Origin: DASSJT01 sp963715025 | GTDB lineage: Bacteria; Actinomycetota; Actinomycetes; Actinomycetales; Dermatophilaceae | Reading direction: 5' to 3' | Length of the DNA stretch: 64,000 nt | Assembly: GCA_963715025.1 (NCBI GenBank) | Contig: CAVQQQ010000003.1 | Span: 124,001 to 188,000 of the forward strand | Part shown: positions 53,328 through 61,108 of the stretch, one piece after another | Numbering within the stretch: position 1 is the first letter of the stretch | Layout: each line of letters opens with the position of its first letter | The notes under the pieces: model-generated | Databases searched by the model: none | What the model was told of the DNA's origin: nothing | What the model saw: only the letters and a program-made list of their open reading frames with translations | Program-made: the position numbers and the translations under genes

Positions 53328-54821
53328 TCACGCGAGCACGCGAAGCGTAGCCAGGGAGGGATCGGCCGCGTAGGCGATCCGCACTCCTGCCTCGCGAGCC
53401 CCGGACAGGGCCCGGAGCACGCCTGGGGTAACCCGCTCGCCGGGCGCCAGCACCGGAACTCCCGGCGGGTATGGGGCGATCAGCTCGGCGCTCACCCGCC
53501 CAACAGAGGCGAGCGTGGGCACCGTCTCGTGGGGCGCGAAGTACGCCTCGCGGGGCGAGCATGCGATGGCCGGCTCGACGGTCCAAGCGGCGGCCGGGGT
53601 GGTCGGCCGGGGCGCTCCCCTCATTCCCGCCACCAGGTCGATCACGGTGTCGGTGAAGCGCCCTACCGTGCTCTCATCGTCGGCCATGGTGACCATGGCG
53701 ACGATCGTGTCGCGGTCGGCCATCTCGACCGGCAGTCCGCGCTCGATGAGCCCAGCCTCGACGGCATTGCCGTCCGCACCCGTGCCCGCGAGCAGCAGCA
53801 CCAACTTCGCCGGGTCGACGTGCGGCCCATCCATGACGACCAGGCCCGGGACGCGAGCCAAGCGGGTGCGCGCGTGGGCGACGACGTCGATGAGCTGCCC
53901 GAGGAGGTCGACGCCGTCGCGGGCGAGCAGCGCCACGGCCGCATCGATGCTCGCCAGGATCGCGCCGGCCGGGCTGGTTGTGTGGGTGGCCTCGACGGCA
54001 GCGTCGAGGCGCGCCAGATCGATCCGCTCCCCGCGGGCGAGGATGAGCGCGCCCTGCGACCATGCCGGCAGTGTCTTGTGCGCGCTCGTCACGAGGGCAT
54101 CCGCCCCCAGCGTGAGGGCGTGCGGCGGCAGGCGCGGGTGGAAGCCGAAGTGGGCTGCCCACGCTGCGTCGACGACAAGGGGTATGCCGTGCGAGCGGGT
54201 CAGCGCCGCCAGCTCGCCCGGCACCCCGATGGTTCCGACGTAGGAGGGGTCGGTCACGAACACGGCCTTGGCGTCAGGGGCGTCTCGCAGCGCACCGGCG
54301 AGCGTCCCCGGGTGGACACCCACCGGCATACGTGTGACCGGGTCGAGGTCGGGCGGCACCCAAACCGGCTCCAGACCGGCGAGCACCAGCCCCAGGAGCA
54401 GCGAGCGGTGGAGCGTGCGCTGGACCACGACCCGGTCGCCGGGCCGGGCCACCGCGAGGGCCAGCGACTGGTTGCCGTGGGTGGAGCCGCCGACCGAGAA
54501 GCGGCACAGGTCCGCGCCCCAGAGCGCGGCGGCGCGCCGCTCGGCATCGGCCAGGACCCCGGCGCTGAGCTTCATGCTGTCCAGGCCGGCATAGAGCGGG
54601 ACGTCGCCGCACACGATGTCCCCGACAAGGTCGGTGCGCTGCTTGTGGCCAGGAATGGTGAACGGGGTCGGGCCACGCTCCTGGAACGCCAGCCAGGCGT
54701 CGAAGAGTGGAGCCTCGGCCCGGAGGCCACGTGGGTCCCGAGGGTCGCGGGGGTCCTGCGGGTCCCGGAGGTCCTGCGGGTCCCGGGGGTCCCGGGGGTC
54801 CCGGAGGGGGCCGGCAGTCAT
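53328..54821 (-). CDS. Orn/Lys/Arg decarboxylase (PLP-dependent)
   Basis: The 497-residue enzyme starts MTAGPLRDPRDPRDPQDLRD, a tripeptide repeat tail encoded by a 9-bp minisatellite, then a family-type domain from PTPFTIPGHKQRTDL. PLP-fold motifs are SVGGSTHGNQS, DPSYVGTIG, VDAAWAAHFGFHP and the PLP-lysine segment TSAHKTLPAWSQGA. The C-terminal domain has GERVTPGVLRAL. It decarboxylates a basic amino acid (lysine, arginine or ornithine) to a polyamine precursor. The N-terminal repeat is likely dispensable. Confidence 0.9.
   Translation of the reverse strand: MTAGPLRDPRDPRDPQDLRDPQDPRDPRDPRGLRAEAPLFDAWLAFQERGPTPFTIPGHKQRTDLVGDIVCGDVPLYAGLDSMKLSAGVLADAERRAAALWGADLCRFSVGGSTHGNQSLALAVARPGDRVVVQRTLHRSLLLGLVLAGLEPVWVPPDLDPVTRMPVGVHPGTLAGALRDAPDAKAVFVTDPSYVGTIGVPGELAALTRSHGIPLVVDAAWAAHFGFHPRLPPHALTLGADALVTSAHKTLPAWSQGALILARGERIDLARLDAAVEATHTTSPAGAILASIDAAVALLARDGVDLLGQLIDVVAHARTRLARVPGLVVMDGPHVDPAKLVLLLAGTGADGNAVEAGLIERGLPVEMADRDTIVAMVTMADDESTVGRFTDTVIDLVAGMRGAPRPTTPAAAWTVEPAIACSPREAYFAPHETVPTLASVGRVSAELIAPYPPGVPVLAPGERVTPGVLRALSGAREAGVRIAYAADPSLATLRVLA
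54730..54806. repeat. 9-bp minisatellite in the decarboxylase N-terminus
   Basis: About eight tandem 9-base units of the form GGGGGTCCC/GCGGGTCCT run across codons 5-30 of the decarboxylase. Each unit encodes Asp-Pro-Arg or Asp-Pro-Gln. Copy changes keep the frame, so length may vary between strains. Confidence 0.8.
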
Positions 54822-54963
54822 CGCTGTGCCGGAACCGCGTGGTCGCAGAGGCGTCGCATCTGGGCTCCGATTCGTCGTCAGACCGCATTGAGAGCAAGGG
54901 CTCCATTGTCCAGCCAGTGGGGCGGGGTCCACCGGGCACCCGTAGCGGCGCAGCCAGCACCTC

Positions 54964-56184
54964 TCAGCGGCGCGCCGACTCTCGCGGCGCGCCGGGCACT
55001 GTCCTCAGGAAGCGCTCCACGGCAGCGGCGACCGCTTCGGGGAAAGCTCGCACCTGCGCCACGTCGACCCATTCGTCCGCGGCGTGGAGTCCACCACCGG
55101 CCGGGCCGCATACGACCGTAGGAACTCCCGACTCCTCCCAGAGGGCCGACTCCATCCAGTACGGCGCCCCCACCCGCCGTGGCTGCGGCGCGCCGGTGGC
55201 ACGGAGGCTCGTCGACAGCAAACCCAACAGCTCACCCGCAGCGCTGTCGTCGGCCAGCTCCCAGGGATTGCGTGCGATGACCAGTTCGCACGTGCCGTCG
55301 ACCTCTGGGTCGTCCTGACGCAGCTCGGCGACGATCGACCGGACCTCGTCGAGTGCCCTCTCCCCCGGCTCGCCCGGAATAGTCCGGCGCTCGATCAGGG
55401 CCTCCGCACCGGCAGCGAGAGTGAACGGCGCCCCTCCGGCCCGGGCCACAGTCGCCATGAGCGAGCCGCGACCCACCAGAGGGTGAGCCACCCCGCCGCC
55501 GAGGCGGCTCCCGGCTGCATCCACGGCGACGAGCAGCCGGCCAAGGTGCGATGTTGCGTTGACTCCCTGGTCCGGCTGCGAGGAGTGAGCGGCGCGGCCG
55601 CGCAGCTGAACCCGCACGACGGCATACCCCCTGTGTGCGACCGCGAAGTCCAGCCAGGTTGGCTCGGCGATCAGGCAGACATCACCCCGGATCCCGTGGG
55701 TGCCGAGCTCCCGGATCACCGCCTCCGAGCCCAGGCTCGCGTCCTCCTCGTCGGCGACGAGCGCCAAAACGACCCGGCCGGGCACCCTGCGCCGCCGCAG
55801 CGTCTCGGCCGCCACGACGAGGCCGGCCAGCCCGCCCTTCATGTCGCTGCTGCCGCGGCCGAACAGCCGGCCACCCTCGAGGCGCGGTGCAAACGGATCC
55901 GTCATGCCCTCGACACCTACCGTGTCGAGATGGCCATTGAGCACGATCGTGCGACCCCCGCCTCCCGTGTGGATGGCGACGACGCTGGGCCGATCCGGGC
56001 GACGCTCCAGTGCTACCAGGTGCACCTCCAGCCCCGACCTACGCAGCCGCTGTGCCAGGAACTCGGCGATGGCTCCCTCGCCCGCAGCACCGGGCACGAG
56101 GCCGGGGTTGACCGAATCGACCGCGATCAGGTGTTGCGTGAGTTCGAGGGCGGCCGCGTCGAGCCCTTCTGGTGATTCCGCCAT
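54964..56184 (-). CDS. M20 family peptidase/deacylase (ArgE/acetylornithine-type)
   Basis: The 406-residue product has the metal-site motifs NGHLDTVGVEG, GRGSSDMKGG, ADEEDASLGS and the dimerisation block HSSQPDQGVNATSH. The C-terminal region VVCGPAGGGLHAADEWV holds the last His ligand. It resembles acetylornithine deacetylase or succinyl-diaminopimelate desuccinylase types. Its neighbour is the basic-amino-acid decarboxylase on the same strand, which fits an arginine/ornithine link, but both substrates are inferred. Confidence 0.87.
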   Translation of the reverse strand: MAESPEGLDAAALELTQHLIAVDSVNPGLVPGAAGEGAIAEFLAQRLRRSGLEVHLVALERRPDRPSVVAIHTGGGGRTIVLNGHLDTVGVEGMTDPFAPRLEGGRLFGRGSSDMKGGLAGLVVAAETLRRRRVPGRVVLALVADEEDASLGSEAVIRELGTHGIRGDVCLIAEPTWLDFAVAHRGYAVVRVQLRGRAAHSSQPDQGVNATSHLGRLLVAVDAAGSRLGGGVAHPLVGRGSLMATVARAGGAPFTLAAGAEALIERRTIPGEPGERALDEVRSIVAELRQDDPEVDGTCELVIARNPWELADDSAAGELLGLLSTSLRATGAPQPRRVGAPYWMESALWEESGVPTVVCGPAGGGLHAADEWVDVAQVRAFPEAVAAAVERFLRTVPGAPRESARR

Positions 56185-56233
56185 GCCCGCATCATGCCTG
56201 GAAGAGCCGGTTCGCGGTCCGAGGAGAAGTAGT

Positions 56234-56258
56234 GCATGGCCTCCGCAGAGTGGGGTAT
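56234..56258 (+). promoter_or_regulatory. possible sigma-B-type promoter for the 51-residue membrane protein gene
   Basis: GCAT (56234-56237), 15 bases and GGGTAT (56253-56258) fit the GNNT-N14-16-GGGTAY pattern seen also at csbD. The transcript would have a long leader (about 145 bases) with a 10-bp hairpin (GGGGCCGGCC at 56286-56295, GGCCGGCCCC at 56300-56309). Evidence is only the match. Confidence 0.35.
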
Positions 56259-56371
56259 TGACTCGTCACGACACGCACGTTGTCCGGGGCCGGCCCCGTG
56301 GCCGGCCCCACCAGAACTTCGCGGATGAGAGTCCTTGATTCCGCGGGATTTGGTGGCAGAGTGCGAATTAA

Positions 56372-56392
56372 CTGACATTTCCCCTATGTCAG
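56372..56392 (+). promoter_or_regulatory. dyad upstream of the 51-residue membrane protein gene
   Basis: CTGACAT (56372-56378) and ATGTCAG (56386-56392) are perfect inverted repeats around TTCCCCT. They end 16 bases before the ATG and abut the Shine-Dalgarno (AAAAAGGAG). It could be an operator or an RNA hairpin that affects translation. Confidence 0.4.
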
Positions 56393-56408
56393 GGAAAAAG
56401 GAGAGTCC

Positions 56409-56564
56409 ATGATCATCCTCGGTTTGATCCTCCTCATCATCGGGTGGCTCGCCCACATCAGCATCCTCACGACCATCGGGGTCATCCTGCTGGTCATCGG
56501 TGTCATCCTCTTCATCCTGGGGCGGATGGGAACCGCAGTCGGTGGGCGGACGAACTGGTATTAG
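56409..56564 (+). CDS. small double-helix membrane protein, 51 residues (DUF6131-like)
   Basis: The frame reads MIILGLILLIIGWLAHISIL, then TTIGVILLVIGVILFILG, and ends TNWY. The ribosome-binding site AAAAAGGAGAGTCC is strong. Two hydrophobic helices with a tight turn and the RMGTAVGGR loop match the DUF6131-like actinobacterial family, of unknown role; relatives often accompany stress genes such as csbD. A strong terminator follows 60 bases after the stop. Confidence 0.75.
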   Translation: MIILGLILLIIGWLAHISILTTIGVILLVIGVILFILGRMGTAVGGRTNWY

Positions 56565-56623
56565 CGAGTTGAGGTCCCCGGTGACAGTCGGCCTCGCCGA
56601 CAACCGAGGCCGGTAGCGTCTCC

Positions 56624-56669
56624 GCAAAGCTCCCGTCCCTCCCCTTGTGGGGAGCGACGGGAGCTTTGC
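56624..56669 (+). terminator. terminator after the 51-residue gene
   Basis: GCAAAGCTCCCGTC (56624-56637) pairs over 14 bases with GACGGGAGCTTTGC (56656-56669), with a CTCCCC/GGGGAG inner stem. It separates the small membrane gene from the WXG-like pair. Confidence 0.8.
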
Positions 56670-56694
56670 GCTTTCCGTCACTACAGTTGCGGGC

Positions 56695-57000
56695 ATGGCC
56701 CAGACCACGGTCGACCCCGAGCGGATGCTTGCCGCCGCGGGCTCCCTGACCCCGCTTCGCGAGCGGTGCGAGGCGGCTGCGACCGACCTGCTGGGTCACT
56801 TCGCGGTCATGGGCGAGCGCCGCGTCCAGGCTGCTGTCGACCGCTTGGTCGACGGCGTGGCAGATCTGCTCCTCGGCATGTCCAACGAGGCCAATGAGCT
56901 TGCCCTGGCCCTGCGCACCTGCGCGATCAGCACCGGCAGCGCCGAAGGCACGGTGGGCCGCTCATTCCACCGACCGAGCCAGTCCGGGCTGCGGCCGTGA
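56695..57000 (+). CDS. WXG100/ESAT-6-like helical protein, 101 residues
   Basis: A 101-residue helix-turn-helix-type protein starts MAQTTVDPERMLAAAG. It has two long helices (SLTPLRERCEAAATDLLGHF and RRVQAAVDRLVDGVADLLLG) and a polar tail. The turn HFAVMGE takes the place of the classical WXG, so the motif is degenerate. Size, heptad pattern and the following WXG gene (4-base overlap, GTGA) point to a type VII secretion substrate pair. Confidence 0.6.
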   Translation: MAQTTVDPERMLAAAGSLTPLRERCEAAATDLLGHFAVMGERRVQAAVDRLVDGVADLLLGMSNEANELALALRTCAISTGSAEGTVGRSFHRPSQSGLRP

Positions 57001-57524
57001 CCCTCCAGTTCGGCGGCGACCCCGCCTCGTGCTCCCAGGTCGGCGGATCCCTTCGTCGCCTCGCCGAAGGACTGCGCGCCGACGCCGACCGCGCTGCCGG
57101 GGCCTTCGGAGATCTTCGGGGGCATTGGTCGGGCAGCGTCGCAGTCCGCGCCCGCCGGCGGGCCGACGCGCTGTGCACCACCGCTCGAGAGGCCGCGGAT
57201 GAACTCGACCGTGTGGGGGCCGCCCTCCAGGCGCACGCCGCCGACGTCGCCGATTCCGCCCATGCCGTCCGCCAGGTCGCGGAGCGCGCAGCGACAGCCG
57301 GCCTCCACGTGGTGGACGGCGAGGTACTCCCGGCGTGGGGTGTGACCGGGCTGGCCGACCCTTCGCGCGACGCGGGTCGCGACGAGGCGCGGATGGCCCT
57401 GCAGCGCGATCTCGACGTCCTGCTGGCCCAGTTGGGCCGACGGCAGAGCCGGCTCGCCCGTGCTGCCGACGCAGCGACGCAGTCACTTGCCGCCTACGCA
57501 CACCGGCTCCGCCTAGGCAGCTAG
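56997..57524 (+). CDS. WXG100-like protein with extended C-terminus, 175 residues
   Basis: The product starts GTG (VTLQFGGDPASCSQVG) and has a helical hairpin: GGSLRRLAEGLRADADRAAG, the WXG motif at 44-46 in RGHWSGSVAVRARR, then TTAREAADELDRVGAALQAH. A further ~90-residue helical region follows. Such proteins are secreted by EssC/EccC-type ATPases, and the EssC-like gene lies about 14 kb upstream. It is coupled to the previous gene by a 4-base overlap. Confidence 0.72.
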   Translation: MTLQFGGDPASCSQVGGSLRRLAEGLRADADRAAGAFGDLRGHWSGSVAVRARRRADALCTTAREAADELDRVGAALQAHAADVADSAHAVRQVAERAATAGLHVVDGEVLPAWGVTGLADPSRDAGRDEARMALQRDLDVLLAQLGRRQSRLARAADAATQSLAAYAHRLRLGS

Positions 57525-57657
57525 CGGTGCCCGATCGGCTCGACCTCGACACCGGTCCGGAAGAGTCCTTTGGCCGCATGAGCCTCGATGACGACACCGC
57601 GATGCTCGACGTCGTGCGGTGCCAAGGTGGCGCGCGGCATCCAGGCCGGGGATCCGT

Positions 57658-57755
57658 CGGCGCTGCTCCGGACCGCCGCTGCTCCGGACCGGCGCTGCTC
57701 CGGACCGGCGCTGCGGCCGCTGACCGCGCTGCCGCCGCTGACCGCGCCGCCGGCG
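57658..57755. repeat. 16-bp and 18-bp tandem repeats
   Basis: Three near-identical 16-base units CGGCGCTGCTCCGGAC run from 57658 to 57705. From about 57720 to 57755 come two 18-base units CTGACCGCGCTGCCGCCG/CTGACCGCGCCGCCGGCG. The 288 bases between the WXG gene and the DUF2505 gene have no convincing gene otherwise. A minus-strand frame ending at 57521 (LAPHDVEHRGVVIEAHAAKG) has a protein-like look, but is not supported further. Confidence 0.75.
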
Positions 57756-57811
57756 TTGTCCGTCGGGTGCCCTTGCTCCAGCGTGGCTACCGGGGCGGTT
57801 ACATTGCGCTC

Positions 57812-58303
57812 ATGAGAATCGCGAGGGTCAGCGAGTACACCGCCATGGTCCATGAAGTCTTCGCTGTGACTGCCGATCCCACGTTCCAGGACGCGAAGGT
57901 GGCCGCCACGCGCCCTATCTCGTTCTCCGCGACCGTCGCGGAGTCGGGCGAGCAAACCCTCATCATGACCGAGCGCGTCCTGACGTCCGATGGCCTGCCT
58001 GACTTCGTGAAGACCATCGTGGGCCCGACCTTTACGATCGTGGAATACCAGGAGTGGGGACCGGCCGGCGTCGACGGCTCCCGCCTGGCCAACGTGGACA
58101 TACACGTCAAGGGCGCGCCGGTGACCCTGCGTGGCACGATCTCTCTCACCCCGGTCGCCGAGGGCACCCTGGAGGACCTCGTGACCGAGCTCAAGGCGAG
58201 AATTCCGCTGCTGGGCAGCAAGATCGAGAGGGCTGCAGCCGTGCCGATCGAGCGGGCCCTCGACATCGAGGTGGCTACGCGCCGCGACTTCCTGGGAGCT
58301 TGA
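57812..58303 (+). CDS. DUF2505 domain-containing protein
   Basis: A 163-residue soluble protein starts MRIARVSEYTAMVHEVFAVT. It matches the DUF2505 (SRPBCC/START-like) pattern: a ligand-binding beta-helix grip with TRPISFSATVAESGEQTLIM, VGPTFTIVEYQEWG and VTLRGTISLTPVAEG, and the last long helix near LLGSKIERAAAVPIERALDIE. Such proteins bind small hydrophobic molecules; function is unknown. No good ribosome-binding site is seen before the ATG. Confidence 0.8.
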   Translation: MRIARVSEYTAMVHEVFAVTADPTFQDAKVAATRPISFSATVAESGEQTLIMTERVLTSDGLPDFVKTIVGPTFTIVEYQEWGPAGVDGSRLANVDIHVKGAPVTLRGTISLTPVAEGTLEDLVTELKARIPLLGSKIERAAAVPIERALDIEVATRRDFLGA

Positions 58304-58333
58304 CGAGCGCGAGAGCCTGTACGCCTCTGCAGA

Positions 58334-58417
58334 CAGTGCTCAGCGGTCAATGCTCAGCCGTCAGTTCGCAGCAGTCAGTGCTCAGCTGTCGGCGCTCAGC
58401 AGTCAGGCGTTAGCGGC
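58334..58417. repeat. 14-bp tandem repeat after the DUF2505 gene
   Basis: Six 14-base units of the form CAGTGCTCAGCGGT are arranged head to tail with 1-4 mismatches each. They fill the gap between the DUF2505 stop and the P5C dehydrogenase stop (58424), both genes converging here. A slippage-prone minisatellite. Confidence 0.85.
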
Positions 58418-58423
58418 CCGCGG

Positions 58424-60052
58424 TCAGCCCATGTGTGGGTACTCGTGCGCGGTCGGCGGGTTGAAGGTCTCCTTGATGGACCGTGCGCTGGTCCAGCGGA
58501 GGAGGTTCTGGGCCGCGCCAGCCTTGTCGTTTGTGCCCGAGGCCCGGGCGCCGCCGAAGGGCTGCTGGCCCACCACCGCTCCCGTCGGCTTGTCGTTGAT
58601 GTAGAAGTTGCCGGCAGCGAACCGCAGCCGCTCGGTGGCGTCGGCAATCGCCGCGCGGTCCTGGGCGATGATGGACCCGGTCAGGCCATAGGGAGCGAAG
58701 GACTCCATCTGGTCGAGGACCTTGTCGTAGCTGCGGTCCGGGTAGACGTGCACCGACAAGATCGGCCCGAAGTACTCCGTCCGGAACGACTCGTCGGTCG
58801 GGTCGTCGATCTCGAGCACCGTCGGTCGCACGAACCACCCCTCCGTGTCGTCGTACTTGCCCCCGGCGACGACCGAGACACCGCTCGCCGCGTGGGCCCG
58901 GTCGATGGCGGCGGAGTGCTTGGCGAAGGCCCGCTCGTCGATGACCGCACCCATGAAATTGGACAGGTCGCTGACGTCGCCCATCTTCAGTCCCTCGGTG
59001 ACCGACACCAGGTCGGCCTTCAGCTGCTTCCACACCGACCGGGGCACGTAGGCCCGCGACGCGGCCGAGCACTTCTGCCCTTGGTACTCGAAGGCCCCGC
59101 GGATCATGGCCGTGCGCAGCACATCGGGGTCGGCGGACGGGTGGGCAACGATGAAGTCCTTTCCGCCGGTCTCGCCGACCAGCCGCGGATAGGTGCGGTA
59201 CCGCGGAAGGTTGGCTCCCACCTCCTGCCACAGGTGCTGGAACGTCGGTGTCGACCCCGTGAAGTGGATGCCGGCGAGATCCTCGTCGACCAGCGCCACC
59301 TTGGACACGTTGACCCCATGGCCGGTGACCAGGTTGATGACGCCTGGCGGCAAGCCGGCCGCTTCCAGCAGCTCCATGGTCAGCTGCGCTGCAAGCTGCT
59401 GGTTCGTGGACGGCTTCCAGACCACCGTGTTGCCCATGAGGGCCGGGGCGGTGGGCAGGTTGCCCGCGATCGCCGTGAAGTTGAACGGCGTGATCGCGTA
59501 GACAAATCCCTCGAGCGGCCGGTGATCGGTGCGGTTCCAGATGCCCTTGGCGTTGGCCGGAGGCTGGTCCTCCAGGATCTGGCGGGCGAAGTGGACGTTG
59601 AACCGCCAGAAGTCGATCAGCTCGCACGCCGCGTCGATCTCGGCCTGGTATGCCGTCTTGCTCTGTCCCAGCATGGTCGCGGCGTTCAGCCTGGCCCGCC
59701 ACGGGCCCGAAAGGAGTTCAGCGGCCTTGAGGATGACGGCGGCGCGGTCGTCGAAGGACAGGGAGCGCCACCCTGGCGCCGCTGCCTTGGCCGCGTCAAC
59801 GGCGGCTTGGGCATCCGCCACGGTCGCGTTTCGCATCGTGCCCAGGACCTTGTGGCGCGCATGGGGCTGGCGGACCTCAATCTTGTTGCCGCTGCCCATC
59901 ACCCGTCTCCCGCCGATGGTGTGCGGCAGGTCCACGGGGGTGCTCCCGAGCTCGGCCAGTGCGACCTCCAGCCGGGCCCGCTCCGGGCTGCCCGGAGCAT
60001 AGTCGAGGACGGGTTCGTTGACGGGTGCTGGAACGTGGGTGACGGCGTCCAT
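58424..60052 (-). CDS. pruA: L-glutamate gamma-semialdehyde (P5C) dehydrogenase
   Basis: This 542-residue aldehyde dehydrogenase starts MDAVTHVPAPVNEPVLDYAP. It oxidises glutamate semialdehyde, from proline or arginine breakdown, to glutamate with NAD+. Landmarks: ITPFNFTAIAGNLP (about 188-201), GSTPTF near 266, catalytic Glu294 in LVGETGGKDF, catalytic Cys328 in GQKCSAASRAY and FGPILSVHVY. The length and the LPRYRTYPRLVGETGGKD block are those of the PruA/RocA group. No proline dehydrogenase gene is beside it. Divergent from the alpha/beta-hydrolase gene. Confidence 0.95.
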   Translation of the reverse strand: MDAVTHVPAPVNEPVLDYAPGSPERARLEVALAELGSTPVDLPHTIGGRRVMGSGNKIEVRQPHARHKVLGTMRNATVADAQAAVDAAKAAAPGWRSLSFDDRAAVILKAAELLSGPWRARLNAATMLGQSKTAYQAEIDAACELIDFWRFNVHFARQILEDQPPANAKGIWNRTDHRPLEGFVYAITPFNFTAIAGNLPTAPALMGNTVVWKPSTNQQLAAQLTMELLEAAGLPPGVINLVTGHGVNVSKVALVDEDLAGIHFTGSTPTFQHLWQEVGANLPRYRTYPRLVGETGGKDFIVAHPSADPDVLRTAMIRGAFEYQGQKCSAASRAYVPRSVWKQLKADLVSVTEGLKMGDVSDLSNFMGAVIDERAFAKHSAAIDRAHAASGVSVVAGGKYDDTEGWFVRPTVLEIDDPTDESFRTEYFGPILSVHVYPDRSYDKVLDQMESFAPYGLTGSIIAQDRAAIADATERLRFAAGNFYINDKPTGAVVGQQPFGGARASGTNDKAGAAQNLLRWTSARSIKETFNPPTAHEYPHMG

Positions 60053-60108
60053 GGGGCCTGGCTCCTCGAGGGTCTCTCAGCAGTGAGTGCCCACCTATCG
60101 TGTCACGC

Positions 60109-60930
60109 ATGGACAGCCACCTCGACGCGCCAGCCCTCGCGGTCCACTGGGCCGGCCGGGACGCCCCTGACGCACCCACCCTCGTGCTCTTCCACGGGCT
60201 CGGCGACTCCGGAGAGTGCTGGCCGGACGCCGTCGCCAGATGGTCTCCCCGATATCGCATTGCCGGGGTCGACGCGCTCGGCCACGGCGACTCACCCCGC
60301 TTCACCCCCGAGCAGCTCGCCACCGCAGATCCGGTCGAGGAGATGTATGCCGCCGCCGAGGCGACTCTCGCGCTCATCGTTGCTGAGCACTCCGATTCCG
60401 TTGTCGTCGTGGGCCATTCGATGGGAGGCGGCCTTGCCTGCGCACTGGCCGCACGGCGCCCCGACCTGGTCCGCGCGGCGGTCCTCGAGGAACCGGCCTG
60501 GCGCGACCCGCAGTTCCGGATCGTCGCCGATGAGATCGTCGCCGAACGCATCGCGGACTGCCGCGGCTTCCGCGACGACTACGGGCGCCAGCTCGCCGAG
60601 GGCCGGGCCGAGAACACAGACTGGCAGGAGTCTGAGTTCGAGCCGTGGGGTCGGGCGAAGACCCGCGTTGACCTCGGGTTCCTGGCTCTGGGCGTCGCGT
60701 CGTTCACGACACCCTGGGAAGACCTCGTCAAGGCCATCCGCGTGCCCACCCTGGTGCTCACTGGCGAGACAGGGGTGCTGATCACCGAAGAGATCCGCCG
60801 TCGTGCCGAGGCTCTGGGCAACCCCAACGTGTCAATCGTCGTTGTGCCCGGAGCGGGGCACTGCGTCCGCCGAGACCGGCCGGAGGCCTTCCACGCCATC
60901 GTCGATCCGTTCATCGCACGTCACTTCTGA
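60109..60930 (+). CDS. alpha/beta-hydrolase
   Basis: From MDSHLDAPALAVHWAG the 273-residue protein has the oxyanion segment FHGLGDSGECW, nucleophile Ser104 in VGHSMGGGLACALA, acid Asp-type region VPTLVLTGETGVL and catalytic His in PGAGHCVRRDRPEAFH. GTG at 60100 would add three residues. Epoxide hydrolase, esterase or haloperoxidase-like functions are all possible; the substrate is unknown. Confidence 0.87.
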   Translation: MDSHLDAPALAVHWAGRDAPDAPTLVLFHGLGDSGECWPDAVARWSPRYRIAGVDALGHGDSPRFTPEQLATADPVEEMYAAAEATLALIVAEHSDSVVVVGHSMGGGLACALAARRPDLVRAAVLEEPAWRDPQFRIVADEIVAERIADCRGFRDDYGRQLAEGRAENTDWQESEFEPWGRAKTRVDLGFLALGVASFTTPWEDLVKAIRVPTLVLTGETGVLITEEIRRRAEALGNPNVSIVVVPGAGHCVRRDRPEAFHAIVDPFIARHF

Positions 60931-60978
60931 GCCGCCAACGGTGGTCCCGCACCCACGGCCGCCCCGGCACCCCGACAG

Positions 60979-61108
60979 CGATGCCCCTGACAGCGATGAC
61001 CCCTGACAGCGGCGACCCCGACAACGGTGACTGTGATGAGACACCGCAGCCCCTCACCGTGACCCTGAGCGTGCAGCGGGCCCTCGGGCGGATCCAGGGG
61101 CTGAGCGC
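60979..61108 (+). other. short repeat-rich stretch; 43-codon open frame of doubtful status
   Basis: Four copies of a 15-17-base unit (CCCGACAGCGATG-like) lie between about 60975 and 61040. A frame from ATG 60980 reads MPLTAMTPDSGDPDNGDCDE and ends LGRIQGLSA at 61112, overlapping the stop of the convergent ligase gene. No ribosome-binding site supports it. It may be a remnant or a small peptide. Confidence 0.25.

Noticed and set aside
56695..57524. Toxin-immunity pair
   Set aside because: The two proteins are small helical hairpins with a WXG motif; no toxin-like C-terminal domain or immunity partner is visible.
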